A stretch of DNA of 64,000 nt from Paenibacillus gorillae (GCF_000513275.1 NZ_CBVJ010000110.1:36705-100704); one strand, 5' to 3'. Shown: positions 17,828-27,151, numbered from the stretch's first letter. Numbers and translations: made by a program. The notes: generated by a model not told the origin, from the sequence alone.

Positions 17828-18637
17828 TTAGGCTTGCGGCTGCGGCTCACGTACACTGGCCAAAATCCGTTTCACGGATGCAATCGCCCATTCCATTTCC
17901 ATATACTGATTCACCGGCGAATTGTATTCGATTCCCCAATAGCCGTTATAACCGGCATCCAGCAGAGTCCGGACAAGCGTCTCCGCCTTATCGGAGGCAA
18001 CTGTCCTGCCGTCGAAATGCGTATGATAAACCCACGGCGCTACCAGCGCATCGCCAATTTCCTCATCCACTGCCCAGCGGCCCATATGCAGCAGGATGCC
18101 AAAGCTCGGATGATTCACGCCCTCAGCCAATTGCTTCAAATAGTTCGGATCCTTCGAGGAGCCCATATGATTCTCCGGTCCAACGATCATGCCAATGTCG
18201 GCGGCTTGCTGGCTAAGTACCTGGAACTGTCTTATGTTATAGTCGAGCTGCTCTTCCGTCGATGGATCGGAGCTTTTGTCCCCCGTGTCGATGCGGACTG
18301 TGGCGGCACCCAGCGTAGAGGCAATTTTCAAGTAAGCCTCGGCATTGCCGAACAGCATCTTCCGCTTCTCCGGGTCCGCGTCCCATAGGTGAGCCCCGTC
18401 GACTGCAATGTTAATGACCTTCATGCCCTTCTCATCAATCGCCTCGCGGACTTTCCGGATATAAGAATCATCAGGCAGTGTAAAGATATCCTGCCGCGCC
18501 TTGTCGAACGTTCCGTTCCACAGGTCGACCGTATCGAGCCCATACCTGTATTTCGAGGATTCCAAGTAACCGAACGTATCCATCTTTCCTTCATTCATCG
18601 TGTTATTAAAGGAATAGCCGCCAATGCTGATCTTCAT
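17828..18637 (-). CDS. Sugar phosphate isomerase/epimerase-like TIM-barrel protein
   Basis: This 269-residue protein belongs to the xylose-isomerase-like/AP-endonuclease-2 superfamily. It begins KISIGGYSFNN and contains VRIDTGDKS, VGPENHMGSSKDPN and WGIEYNSPVNQYME, in which the conserved Glu and His residues usually bind the metal. It acts in the cytosol on a sugar, a keto-sugar or an inosose. It sits between the permease genes and a Gfo/Idh/MocA dehydrogenase, so the two enzymes probably work in succession on the imported compound. GGGAGGG lies 7 nt before the ATG. Confidence 0.88.
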   Translation of the reverse strand: MKISIGGYSFNNTMNEGKMDTFGYLESSKYRYGLDTVDLWNGTFDKARQDIFTLPDDSYIRKVREAIDEKGMKVINIAVDGAHLWDADPEKRKMLFGNAEAYLKIASTLGAATVRIDTGDKSSDPSTEEQLDYNIRQFQVLSQQAADIGMIVGPENHMGSSKDPNYLKQLAEGVNHPSFGILLHMGRWAVDEEIGDALVAPWVYHTHFDGRTVASDKAETLVRTLLDAGYNGYWGIEYNSPVNQYMEMEWAIASVKRILASVREPQPQA

Positions 18638-18745
18638 ATGCTTACCCTCCCTGGTCTGTTGTTGAAGCTGTCTTGCCGTTCACACATGCTTCCTTCCCCC
18701 GGACCTTCGCCCCACCACCTCCTCTCAAAGCTGCCGTTTCTCAGG

Positions 18746-19627
18746 CTAGCCTTTAATCGCTCCAACCGTTAGGCCTTTGACAAAAAACCGCTGGAAGAAC
18801 GGGTAGGCAATCAGAATCGGCAGCACGCCGATGACAGCAATCGCAATACGCACCCCTTGCGTCGGAATCGCCGCACCCTCCACGCGAGTCGAATACTCGA
18901 CATTCTCAAGCAAATATTGGACATTAAGCAAAATCGTATTAAGCAGCACCTGAATGCTGTACAAGCGGCTGTCCGATACATAGATCAATCCATTGAACCA
19001 GTCATTCCAGTAATTAATGACCTGAAACAATCCGACCGTCGCAATAACGGGCAGCGACAGCGGCAAAATCATTTGAAAGAAAATTCTGAATTCTCCAGCT
19101 CCGTCGATATGCGCCGATTCCAGCACCGCGCCTGGAATGGATACGGTGAAGAAGGTTCTTAGCAATATGACGTAAAAGGCGCTGACCAGCAAGCCGGGAA
19201 CGATTAAAGCGAGCAAGGTGTTGTCGATGTTGAATACGTTGGCGTAAATGAGATAGGTCGGTACAAGCCCTCCATTAAAGAGCATCGTGAAGAAGACGAG
19301 AAAGGAGAAGAAACCGCGAAAAGGCAAATCTCTCTTGGAAAGCGGATAGGCCAGCAGCGTCATAATCGCAAGGCTTGCGAACGTGCCGACGGTCGTCACG
19401 AGGAATGAAATGCCGTAGGCATTGAAGATATCGCTTGATTTTTCAAAAATAAACTTGTAGCTTTCCAGACTGTACTGGCTTGGAAAAAAGGAGTAGCCCT
19501 CCCGGATAATGACCATTTCGTCCGTAAACGAGGCCGACACCAGCAGCAAAAACGGGATCAGGCAGAAGCCGGAGATCAATGCAAAGATGACATTGATAAT
19601 GCTTTGCTCCACTTTGTTGGATCGCAA
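18746..19627 (-). CDS. Carbohydrate ABC transporter permease, LplC/YtcP type
   Basis: This second permease of the ROK-linked importer has 293 residues and six hydrophobic segments. The EAA loop is AHIDGAGEFRIFFQMILPLSLP and the C-terminus FVKGLTVGAIKG is a subfamily signature. The start is TTG at 19627, supported by AAGGAGG 8 nt upstream and the absence of a nearby ATG. It follows the LplB-type gene by 13 nt. A 108-nt gap separates it from the isomerase gene. Confidence 0.92.
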   Translation of the reverse strand: MRSNKVEQSIINVIFALISGFCLIPFLLLVSASFTDEMVIIREGYSFFPSQYSLESYKFIFEKSSDIFNAYGISFLVTTVGTFASLAIMTLLAYPLSKRDLPFRGFFSFLVFFTMLFNGGLVPTYLIYANVFNIDNTLLALIVPGLLVSAFYVILLRTFFTVSIPGAVLESAHIDGAGEFRIFFQMILPLSLPVIATVGLFQVINYWNDWFNGLIYVSDSRLYSIQVLLNTILLNVQYLLENVEYSTRVEGAAIPTQGVRIAIAVIGVLPILIAYPFFQRFFVKGLTVGAIKG

Positions 19628-19640
19628 AGGTTACGCCTCC

Positions 19641-20573
19641 TTAGAACAATGAATTGTCCGGGTTTATTTTTTTGACCACGTAATTGGTGAAGAGGATGAG
19701 CGCAAAGCCGACGATCGATTGATAGAAGCCGGCAGCCGATGCCATCCCGATATCTCCGTTTTTCAGCAGCGCGCGGTATACATAGGTGTCCAAAACATTC
19801 GTTGTCGGAAGCAGCGGACCGGAGTCGAGCGGCACTTGATAGAACAGGCCGAAGTCAGCGTGAAAAATTCTTCCGATCTGCAGCAGCGTCATGATGACGA
19901 TTACCGGTGTCAGCGCGGGCAGCGTGATGTGGAGCACCTGCTTGAGCTTGCCGGCGCCGTCGATCTTGGCAGCTTCGTAATATTCGTGATCGATGCCGAC
20001 GACAGCGGCGAAATAGATGATGCACAGGTACCCGACGCTATGCCAGATGTTCACGATCGTCAGAATAACCGGCCAATACTTCGGCTCCGTATACCACATG
20101 ACCGCTTCCTTGCCGAAGAGCGGCATAATCGTATTGTTGACGAAGCCAGTCTCCATGCTCAGCAGCGAGAATACGAGGTAACCGACAATGACGGTTGAGA
20201 TCAGATAAGGCAGCAGTATCGCGCTTTGATAAAACCGCCGCAGCAGCTTGTTCTTCAGCTCGTTCAAGAGAATGGCGAGCCCGACGGAAATGACGAGATT
20301 AAGCACAATGAATACGGTATTGTACAAAATCGTATTTCTCGTGATGATGTAAGCCTCCGACGTCTTGAACAGATACTCGAAATTGCGAAAGCCTACCCAG
20401 TCCCCGCCGAAGACCCCCTTCGAAAAATCGATTTCCTTGAACGCGATGACGATGCCGAACATTGGAATGTAATTGTTGATGAGCAAATACGCGACACCCG
20501 GGAGGAGCATGATGTACAAAACTTTGTATTTTCTTAGCTTGCGAAAAGCTGCCGGATTCAACCTTGGCGTCAT
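19641..20573 (-). CDS. Carbohydrate ABC transporter permease, LplB/YteP type
   Basis: This is the first gene of the second importer operon, 310 residues. LplB hallmarks are visible: YIPMFGIVIAFKEIDF near the N-terminus, GFRNFEYLF, and the EAA loop YEAAKIDGAGKLKQVLHITLP. Met3 of the longer frame (20573) fits the AAGGG site 7 nt upstream better than the Met at 20579. The promoter region just upstream carries a candidate ROK operator and a cre site, so expression should need inducer and absence of preferred sugar. The ATPase is not encoded here. Confidence 0.92.
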   Translation of the reverse strand: MTPRLNPAAFRKLRKYKVLYIMLLPGVAYLLINNYIPMFGIVIAFKEIDFSKGVFGGDWVGFRNFEYLFKTSEAYIITRNTILYNTVFIVLNLVISVGLAILLNELKNKLLRRFYQSAILLPYLISTVIVGYLVFSLLSMETGFVNNTIMPLFGKEAVMWYTEPKYWPVILTIVNIWHSVGYLCIIYFAAVVGIDHEYYEAAKIDGAGKLKQVLHITLPALTPVIVIMTLLQIGRIFHADFGLFYQVPLDSGPLLPTTNVLDTYVYRALLKNGDIGMASAAGFYQSIVGFALILFTNYVVKKINPDNSLF

Positions 20574-20645
20574 GGCCATTCCCTTCCCCTCTGTGTGATG
20601 GCTAATATGAAAATGGACGCTTTTGCGTTGAAATGCACCCCCTTA

Positions 20646-20676
20646 TAATTAATTGTTCCACCGGACAAATTAATTA
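20646..20676. promoter_or_regulatory. Candidate ROK repressor operator (31-bp inverted repeat)
   Basis: TAATTAATTGTTC and GACAAATTAATTA form an inverted repeat around a 5-nt centre with two mismatched positions. It overlaps a plausible minus-strand promoter (TTTGTC, 16 nt, TATAAG) for the LplB operon and lies between that operon and the divergent ROK gene. XylR-type ROK repressors bind AT-rich palindromes containing TTTGT/ACAAA, so the assignment fits, but it is inferred. Confidence 0.65.
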
Positions 20677-20687
20677 CTTAAAAATTT

Positions 20688-20701
20688 TTGAAGCGCTTTC
20701 T
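20688..20701. promoter_or_regulatory. Candidate cre (CcpA site) in the ROK/LplB intergenic region
   Basis: TTGAAGCGCTTTCT fits the cre consensus TGWAARCGYTWNCW at 12 of 14 positions, with a perfect palindromic centre AAGCGCTT. It lies about 115 nt upstream of the permease operon. Confidence 0.55.
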
Positions 20702-20812
20702 TTTATTTGAGTTCATTATATTTTCGGTCAATATCGCTTGTCAACGGCTATTTTAAATTTTCAGATAATTTAATTTTTTTCTCTTTTTCGACAGTTATAT
20801 TTCTATCAAAAG

Positions 20813-20842
20813 TTGACAGTGAGCCCGGCCATTCAATATAAT
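20813..20842 (+). promoter_or_regulatory. Sigma-A promoter of the ROK regulator
   Basis: TTGACA and TATAAT are separated by 18 nt, both perfect hexamers. Transcription would begin near 20850, which leaves a leader of roughly 180 nt before the ATG at 21033. Confidence 0.75.
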
Positions 20843-21032
20843 CGCTTTGATATCTGTTTACAATTGCCTATCCCCCTGCCGCATAATGATATTTAATTGA
20901 ATGGCCCTATCCTCCATAGGCATTCCTGCCACCATCTCTGTCCGACTTCCGGCCCATGGCCGCGGACAGATTCCAGACTGGCTTGTTCAGGCCGTTCTAG
21001 CACGCCATCTAAATAGAATATGGAGAATCGAT

Positions 21033-22157
21033 ATGATAAAAATAGGAAACCAGCAAATGCTTCGGGAAATCAATATTTCGACGCTTCTCCATGCCATATT
21101 CGAGCATGGGCCGATATCCCGGGTCGAATTGGCCCGCAAAACGAAGCTCAGCCCTACAACGGTGTCGGTTCTGATCGAAGATATGATGCGCGAGAAGCTT
21201 GTACACGAGACCGGAACGTCCGGCAGCGGCGTAGGACGCAAAATGACACTCCTCAACATCCGCGCTGACGGCGGTTATGTAATCGGCGTAGATCTATCCA
21301 GCGCACCGGCCCGCTGCGTGCTTCTGAATCTCAATGGCGAGCTGATCGCCAACCAGACCTTCAAGCCGGTCCTCGGCGAGGAACAGATCCGCTCGGAGCT
21401 CCCCGCTACAATCCGTACCTTTATTCGCAATCAGCAGATTCCATACGAGCTTATCAAACGAATCGGCATTTCGCTGCCGGGACGGCTCGACGATACGCAA
21501 AGCGTCGTCATGACGTCCAACTACTTAAAGCTGGACCGCTTCCCTTTGCTGAAAATGCTCGAAGACGAGCTGTCGATTCCGATTCTGCTGACGAATGACC
21601 TCGATGCAGCGGGCTTCGCCGAGCGGTTCAGCGGCGCCGCCAAAGGCGATCATACGATTATCTTTCTGATGATTGATTATGGAACAGGCGCAGGCATCGT
21701 TATCAACGGTCAAATCTATCACGGCTCGGGAGGGTCAGCGGGACGAACCCCCTTCTTCTCCCCTTATTGCACACCCGTGCTGGCCGAGCGGTTAAGACGG
21801 GAAAATCCGGAGCCCTTCGAGGGTCAGACGCCTGAAGAGACGATACGGACTTTTGTCGCTCTGGCCTTCGATGGCGTTCAGCCCTATCATGATCTAGCTG
21901 AGCAAATGATTCGTGAAATTAGCGATTATTGCGGCAAAGCACTGCTGCTCTTGAATCCGCAGAAAATGATACTCGGCGGATGGATTACAGACAATAAGCT
22001 GTTTTTCGACCGTCTTGTCGCCGTTATTCATCAAGCTGAGAGTTCTCCTTACGGCGATACGCCAGTGCTTCCGTTTCATTGGAAAATGTACGGAGCGGCA
22101 ATGGGTGCGGCGACACTTGGCCTATACGAAATCTTCAAGCAGAAGACGGTGCGTTAG
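21033..22157 (+). CDS. ROK family transcriptional repressor lacking the usual zinc-cysteine motif
   Basis: This 374-residue regulator has an N-terminal winged helix (about 12-65, with ISRVELARKTKLSPTTVSVLIEDMM) and a C-terminal sugar-kinase-like domain with VIGVDLSSAPARCVLLNLNG and MIDYGTGAGIVINGQ. In most ROK proteins a CxCGxxGCxE zinc motif follows HGSGG...G; here the stretch GGSAGRTPFFSPYCTPV has a single Cys, so the zinc site appears lost. The start at 21033 has GGAG 7 nt upstream; a frame extending to 20901 would enter the leader. It probably represses the divergent sugar importer and responds to its sugar. The region also fits an autoregulator. Confidence 0.9.
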   Translation: MIKIGNQQMLREINISTLLHAIFEHGPISRVELARKTKLSPTTVSVLIEDMMREKLVHETGTSGSGVGRKMTLLNIRADGGYVIGVDLSSAPARCVLLNLNGELIANQTFKPVLGEEQIRSELPATIRTFIRNQQIPYELIKRIGISLPGRLDDTQSVVMTSNYLKLDRFPLLKMLEDELSIPILLTNDLDAAGFAERFSGAAKGDHTIIFLMIDYGTGAGIVINGQIYHGSGGSAGRTPFFSPYCTPVLAERLRRENPEPFEGQTPEETIRTFVALAFDGVQPYHDLAEQMIREISDYCGKALLLLNPQKMILGGWITDNKLFFDRLVAVIHQAESSPYGDTPVLPFHWKMYGAAMGAATLGLYEIFKQKTVR

Positions 22158-22172
22158 GCAGCTTTGAATAAA

Positions 22173-22216
22173 CAAAGAACGCAATGTCCCGGCTATGCCG
22201 GTCCTTGCGTTCTTTG
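22173..22216. terminator. Bidirectional terminator between ROK gene and siderophore-binding gene
   Basis: CAAAGAACGCAA pairs with TTGCGTTCTTTG, with an inner CCGGC/GCCGG stem. It lies between two convergent genes and can end both. Confidence 0.85.
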
Positions 22217-22234
22217 GCGTTAATTCCTTTGACA

Positions 22235-23203
22235 TTATTTCGTCAGCAGATCAACCGCTTCCTGCAGCTGCACTTCGATATCATGCGGTGTGTAGCCAAG
22301 CCATGTATCCATGCTGATTTTGTACACATGATTGTTTTTAACTGCCTTCAGGTTTTTCCATAGAGAACTAGCCTGAATGGTATCAAACCGCTTGCTTGTC
22401 TCTTCCCCATCCAGCAAAGTGACAAACACATAATCGGCATCGTAGTCTGGCAGCATTTCCAGCGAAATCGGTATTCCCCACAGGTTCGGGTCTTTATCGA
22501 TCTCCTTCTGAACAATAGCTGGCGGCTGCAAGCCTAGCGCTTTGTAGAGCGTAAAGCCAATGTTCCGGACGCCGTAGATGTAAAACTCTTTCGGATCGAC
22601 ACGGTAAATCGCTACCGTCTGGCCATCTGATACTTTATCCGCGATTTTCGCCTTCGCCGCAGCAAGCTTCTCATCAAATGCAGTCTTCCAGGCAGCAGCT
22701 TCTTCCTTGCGATTCAAAATATCCCCCATCACCTGAACGTGTCCGAACACATCGTAATCCATCCAAGGAATGACCACGGTTGGTGCAATCTTGGACAATT
22801 TGTCGTACACATCCTGCTCAACGTCTCCCGCGATAATCAACTCTGGCTGCAGTGATAAAATTTTCTCGTAGTTTATATCATCAGGCGGCCCTACGTCTTC
22901 AATACCTTGAAACGCCGGATCGGTCGTCTCCAGCAGATGGCTGGCAGCGCCGATTGGCTTCAGGCCAACGGAAATCATCTGGCTGGCATATTGCAGCGTA
23001 ACGACTTTCTCCGGTTTCGCCGGGATACTCGTCTCCCCATAAAAATGCTTATATACCCGTGTTGCAGGTGCTGTAGCTTCCGTTTGCGGAGTCTCGGTTT
23101 CCTTCGGTGCATTATTCCCTGAGCCATTCGACTTCGCATTCCCGCAAGCTGCGAGCGTTAGCACAAGCAGCAGTAAGCTTATACTGAGCAAATACTTCTT
23201 CAA
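22235..23203 (-). CDS. Iron-siderophore-binding lipoprotein (FeuA/FhuD-like)
   Basis: This 322-residue lipoprotein belongs to the periplasmic-binding family of iron-siderophore importers. The lipobox LTLAACG lies near residues 14-20; KPEKVVTLQYASQMISVGLKPIGAA and EKILSLQPELIIAG are family segments. The start is taken as TTG at 23203 with GGGGGA 7 nt upstream, because the longer frame to 23254 would reach almost into the Fur box at 23259-23273. It stands alone: no permease or ATPase gene is near, so it must use a transporter encoded elsewhere. The ligand is unknown. Confidence 0.9.
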   Translation of the reverse strand: MKKYLLSISLLLLVLTLAACGNAKSNGSGNNAPKETETPQTEATAPATRVYKHFYGETSIPAKPEKVVTLQYASQMISVGLKPIGAASHLLETTDPAFQGIEDVGPPDDINYEKILSLQPELIIAGDVEQDVYDKLSKIAPTVVIPWMDYDVFGHVQVMGDILNRKEEAAAWKTAFDEKLAAAKAKIADKVSDGQTVAIYRVDPKEFYIYGVRNIGFTLYKALGLQPPAIVQKEIDKDPNLWGIPISLEMLPDYDADYVFVTLLDGEETSKRFDTIQASSLWKNLKAVKNNHVYKISMDTWLGYTPHDIEVQLQEAVDLLTK

Positions 23204-23258
23204 GCCATACTCCCCCAATGATGATAGTCTTATTGATCTGAATGCATGAAGCATTCAC

Positions 23259-23273
23259 TGATAAAGATTATCA
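23259..23273. promoter_or_regulatory. Fur box
   Basis: TGATAAAGATTATCA matches the Bacillus 7-1-7 Fur consensus TGATAATnATTATCA at 13 of 14 fixed positions and lies 55 nt upstream of the siderophore-binding gene start. Confidence 0.85.
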
Positions 23274-23377
23274 TTATTGATTAGGGTCGTCAAGATAAAA
23301 AAACTGCAAAGAGACCGTCATTCATCCCCTTGCAGCCTGCTTCAAATCCTCTTATCCCAATCATGTCTGCAGCATTC

Positions 23378-24253
23378 TTACCCTTTAATCGCGCCGATCA
23401 TAACACCTTTAACAAAGAAGCGCTGAATAAACGGATAGACAAACAGAATCGGTAATGTTGCAACCATAATCGTTGCATATTTGATCGTTGCTCCAATCTG
23501 GAATTGTTCACCTGCAGCCGATCCGCCAGTCATTGAATCTGTCGAGCTTAGAATCAATACTTTGCGCAAGAAAATCTGCAGCGGGAACAGATCATGATTC
23601 TGGATAAAGATGGAGGCATAGAACCAGCCGTTCCATTTCTCCACTGCGTAGTAGAGGCCCATGACCGCAATAACCGGCAAGCACAACGGTACGATAATGC
23701 GAAACAGAATAATAAGATGGTTCGCCCCGTCCATTTTCGCCGATTCCTCCAAGTCGTCCGGAACAGCAGCAAATGAAGTTCGCATAATGATCAGATTAAA
23801 GGTTGATACGGCAAAAGGAAATATAGTCGACCAGAGCGTATTGCTAAGCCCCACACCTTTCACAACCAGATAGAGGGGAACCAGTCCGCCGCTGAAAAAC
23901 ATCGTAAATGTAATGATGAACATGAACAGATTATTCCAATACACCTGCTTGCGGGAAAGTACATAAGCGCCAAGTGCCGTTAATAACAGATTTAGCGCCA
24001 CTCCGACAACAACGATAAACAACGTGTTCCGGTACCCGATATAAATGCTGGGATCATTAAACACGAGCCGGTAAGCCTCCAGGCTGAAGCCAAGCGGCTT
24101 CCACAGCAATCCCTTATGTGCGATTATCGCGCTGGGCTCACTGAAGGAAGCCCACAGCACATGCAACAGCGGATACAGCGTAATGATGACCAGAATGAAC
24201 AGAAAAACGTATAAGACGGAAACAAAGGTTTTTTCCGATAACGTGGTTTTCAT
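23378..24253 (-). CDS. Carbohydrate ABC transporter permease, LplC/YtcP type
   Basis: This is the last gene of the third importer operon, 291 residues. Six hydrophobic segments are visible, with the EAA loop ESAKMDGANHLIILFRIIVPLCLP and the C-terminus FVKGVMIGAIKG. AGGAGG lies about 10 nt before the ATG at 24253. It follows the LplB-type gene by 45 nt. As with the other two systems in this window, no ATPase is encoded nearby, which supports use of one shared ATPase. Confidence 0.92.
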   Translation of the reverse strand: MKTTLSEKTFVSVLYVFLFILVIITLYPLLHVLWASFSEPSAIIAHKGLLWKPLGFSLEAYRLVFNDPSIYIGYRNTLFIVVVGVALNLLLTALGAYVLSRKQVYWNNLFMFIITFTMFFSGGLVPLYLVVKGVGLSNTLWSTIFPFAVSTFNLIIMRTSFAAVPDDLEESAKMDGANHLIILFRIIVPLCLPVIAVMGLYYAVEKWNGWFYASIFIQNHDLFPLQIFLRKVLILSSTDSMTGGSAAGEQFQIGATIKYATIMVATLPILFVYPFIQRFFVKGVMIGAIKG

Positions 24254-24298
24254 TCGTACGATACCTCCTCAATCAATCTGCAATATTTCGCAGTTTCT

Positions 24299-25219
24299 TT
24301 ACCAAAGACTGCTGTTCGTCACTCTTTTGCTGATCCAGTTAGCCAAAATGAGCAGAGTCAGGTTTATAACCGAGTTGAACAGGCCCACGGCTGTACTGTA
24401 GCTCCAGTTAAACTCCAGCAGCCCTTTCCGGTATACAAAAGAGGAGATAACGTCTGCCGTCTCATAGATGACCGGGTTATACAGAAGAATGATCTTTTCA
24501 AAGCCGACATTGAGCAAATTGCCCATCCTTAAAATAAAGAGAATGACAATGGTCGGCATCAGACCCGGGAGTGTAATGTGCCATATTTGTTTCAAGCGTC
24601 CGGCGCCGTCAATACGGGCTGCCTCGTATTGTCCCTGATCGATTCCCGCTAATGCAGCCAAATAAATAATCGATTCCCAGCCTGCCTTCTGCCAAATTTC
24701 TGACAGGATATAGATCGGGCGGAACAGGCCTTCATTTTGCAGCATAGAGGTGCCGTCCCCGCCAAAATACATATAAATCGAATTGAGTACGCCGCCGCTG
24801 TCCGTGAAATCCCGAATCAGTCCGGCAATTACGATCATGGATATAAAGTAGGGCATGTACGTAATGGACTGAACGACTCTTTTGTAAGAGCGGCTTCTCA
24901 CTTCGTTAATGAGCAGAGCCAAAATAATCGGTGCCGGAAACTCAAAGAGCAAGGAATACACACTGATTAATAGGGTGTTTTTAAGTACTCGCAGGAAATA
25001 GTAGCTGTTGAAAAAGGTCTCGAAATGCTTGAAATCGACCCAAGGGCTTCCGAGAATGCCCTTCATCGGCGAATAATCCTTAAAGGCGATCAGCACCCCA
25101 TACATGGGCGCGTAATGAAAGATCAAATAATAAGCAAGTACAGGCAGCATCATTATGTACAAGTATCGGTTTCCGACCAGATCCTTGATCAAAAACCGGC
25201 CAAAAGCGGGTTTGTTCAT
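24299..25219 (-). CDS. Carbohydrate ABC transporter permease, LplB/YteP type
   Basis: This 306-residue permease carries FHYAPMYGVLIAFKDYSPMKG and DFKHFETFF near the N-terminus, six membrane spans and the EAA loop YEAARIDGAGRLKQIWHITLPG. The ATG at 25219 is chosen because AGGAG lies 8 nt before it; a GTG at 25228 is an alternative. It is the middle gene of the operon binding protein - LplB - LplC, and is preceded by a sensor-AraC regulator gene. Substrate unknown. Confidence 0.92.
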   Translation of the reverse strand: MNKPAFGRFLIKDLVGNRYLYIMMLPVLAYYLIFHYAPMYGVLIAFKDYSPMKGILGSPWVDFKHFETFFNSYYFLRVLKNTLLISVYSLLFEFPAPIILALLINEVRSRSYKRVVQSITYMPYFISMIVIAGLIRDFTDSGGVLNSIYMYFGGDGTSMLQNEGLFRPIYILSEIWQKAGWESIIYLAALAGIDQGQYEAARIDGAGRLKQIWHITLPGLMPTIVILFILRMGNLLNVGFEKIILLYNPVIYETADVISSFVYRKGLLEFNWSYSTAVGLFNSVINLTLLILANWISKRVTNSSLW

Positions 25220-25295
25220 TCCTCTCACTCCTCGTGCGGCAAAATGAGGCTCAGCAAGCGCTGACGCCTCATTCGCTTGTTGTCTATCCCATCAA

Positions 25296-26945
25296 TTAAC
25301 GGCTGTTATAACGATCCAACGCAGCTTGCTGAATTTCAATTACACGATCAATGCCAAGAGATTTCAGCTTCGCCATGTAGCTGTCGTAGGCGTCCACCGG
25401 CTCATTGCCCAAAATGATTTTGAGCGTCATCTCATCGACGAGCGTATTAACATCATTCATAATTTGCGCCAGTTCCGAAGCTTCTTCCGGTGTTGGCGTA
25501 ATTTGCGGCAGCTTATGGTCGCTGACATTCGTCTTCGTCCACTGCTCAAGTGCGGCCTTTTGCTCCGGAAGCGCCAGGTATTGCGTAATATAGCGTTTGT
25601 CTTGCACAAATGGGCCGCCATAGTTGGCACGGATGTACAACGTCATAGCCTGCGAAGGAGACAACCCTTCGGAGTTTTTCAGCAGCAAATCGGTATAGAT
25701 CGGCTGATTATTGCTATCCAGCGTATAGCTTACGCCTTCCTGACCAAAGTTGAAGTACATATGCCCTTCTTCGCTATAGCCCCAGTCAAGCATGCGTACG
25801 GCTAGCTCGACATTTTTAGCTTTGCTTGTGATCGCGACATTCGTTCCTGTCGTATAGATCGGGTCCTTCTGGCCCAGCATCGCTACTTCGCCCTTATTAA
25901 GCACCGGGTACGGAGCGCCAACCAACTTGGCATTCGGGTTTTTCTCCTGCAGCAGCGGTGTCCATTTGCCGATGCCGTTGCCGGAGTTCAGAACGCTTGC
26001 GCCTGTCAGATTGTTGGTCATGTTGGCATCAAGTGCTTTGCCGTCAACATTCGCGATATTCTTATCCAACAGTCCTTCTGTACGCCATTGACGGAACGTG
26101 GACAGAAATTCTTTGTAGCCAGGCTCCATCGGACCATACTTAACAACGCCGTCCTGCTGGAACCAAGTGCGACTTGCGCCAAATGCGCCAATGAATGCGC
26201 CATTGTTCAGAAATTCAGGGGAGAACATATAGGAAAGCGGCGCTTCAGCACCTTTTTTCTCCTTAAATGCCTTGAGCATGTCATGCCATTCTGCAATTGT
26301 TTCCGGCACTTCCAGCCCAAGCTCGGTCAGCCAATCCTGACGAATAATCGGCCCTTGGTACACTTGCAGCATGGGGTCCCCACGCAGAAACGGGAATGTG
26401 TAGTAGCTGCCATTATCGGTCTTAATCATCTTGTCGACTTCCGGGTGCTCCGCCAAATATTTCTTCAAGTTTGGAGCAAATTGATCAATATAATCATTAA
26501 GCCGCAAAATGTAGCCGTCTGCGATCGCTTTCTCCGGTCCGCCCGGGAAATTGAACCAGTCATACTCGATTAAATCAGGCAGGTCACCCGATGCAAGCAT
26601 GATATTGAGCGAATCGGTTGACTGTCCGGATGGCGGACTAATGAAGCGGAGCGGTACGCCTGTCCGTTTCTGCCACTCTTGGAAGAATGGAACCTCGCCA
26701 ATGGTCGACTTGGAGGAATTGTATTCGGCCCAGTACGTGAGCGTATCTGTAGTTTGCAATGGATAGGACGCTTCACCGGCCGGAGCCGCATTATTCGAAC
26801 TCGCAGGCGATGGCTGGGATGCAGTCCCTTTATTGGTCTCATTGCCATTTGAGCCGCTGCAGGCCGACAGTATAGCAACCAGCATCATAATCGCGATTGC
26901 GGATGCGGTATATCGAATCGTGAACTTGCCGCTTTGTACTTTCAT
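25296..26945 (-). CDS. Extracellular sugar-binding lipoprotein (LplA type)
   Basis: This 549-residue lipoprotein starts at the ATG at 26945; an open frame reaching 27146 is upstream sequence without a ribosome site. AGGAGG lies about 13 nt before the ATG, a rather long spacing. The signal peptide ends at a lipobox ILSACSG around residues 26-32, then an Asn/Ser/Ala linker and the binding fold: DTLTYWAEYNSSKS, IMLASGDLPDLIEYDW and ILRLNDYIDQFAPNLKKYL. It delivers a sugar to the two permeases downstream. It is probably under the control of the membrane AraC regulator encoded upstream on the same strand. Confidence 0.92.
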   Translation of the reverse strand: MKVQSGKFTIRYTASAIAIMMLVAILSACSGSNGNETNKGTASQPSPASSNNAAPAGEASYPLQTTDTLTYWAEYNSSKSTIGEVPFFQEWQKRTGVPLRFISPPSGQSTDSLNIMLASGDLPDLIEYDWFNFPGGPEKAIADGYILRLNDYIDQFAPNLKKYLAEHPEVDKMIKTDNGSYYTFPFLRGDPMLQVYQGPIIRQDWLTELGLEVPETIAEWHDMLKAFKEKKGAEAPLSYMFSPEFLNNGAFIGAFGASRTWFQQDGVVKYGPMEPGYKEFLSTFRQWRTEGLLDKNIANVDGKALDANMTNNLTGASVLNSGNGIGKWTPLLQEKNPNAKLVGAPYPVLNKGEVAMLGQKDPIYTTGTNVAITSKAKNVELAVRMLDWGYSEEGHMYFNFGQEGVSYTLDSNNQPIYTDLLLKNSEGLSPSQAMTLYIRANYGGPFVQDKRYITQYLALPEQKAALEQWTKTNVSDHKLPQITPTPEEASELAQIMNDVNTLVDEMTLKIILGNEPVDAYDSYMAKLKSLGIDRVIEIQQAALDRYNSR

Positions 26946-27151
26946 AATGACGTGTAACCCTCCTAATATTGTTGTAAGCAAACCCTGCATATTCAATTTC
27001 GTAATGCGTATAACATAGTTGTTTAAGGGGCGCCCTTCACAATTTCGATTATCAGCTCTGGACAGCGCCTTCTCAATCCTCAAAAACGGGAAATGCATCG
27101 CGAAAGCGGTAAATGGCATCATCAAATAGCAGAATCGCGTCTTCAAATACG

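Noticed and set aside
16783..18216. 477-codon plus-strand frame opposite dehydrogenase and isomerase genes
   Set aside because: It spans two genuine minus-strand genes and their junction; no ribosome site or domain.
20901..21032. N-terminal extension of the ROK regulator
   Set aside because: Sequence lies in the leader after a consensus promoter, has no ribosome site and no family similarity; start set at 21033.
26946..27146. 67-codon N-terminal extension of the third sugar-binding lipoprotein
   Set aside because: It would bury the signal peptide and has no ribosome site; ATG at 26945 is the sensible start.
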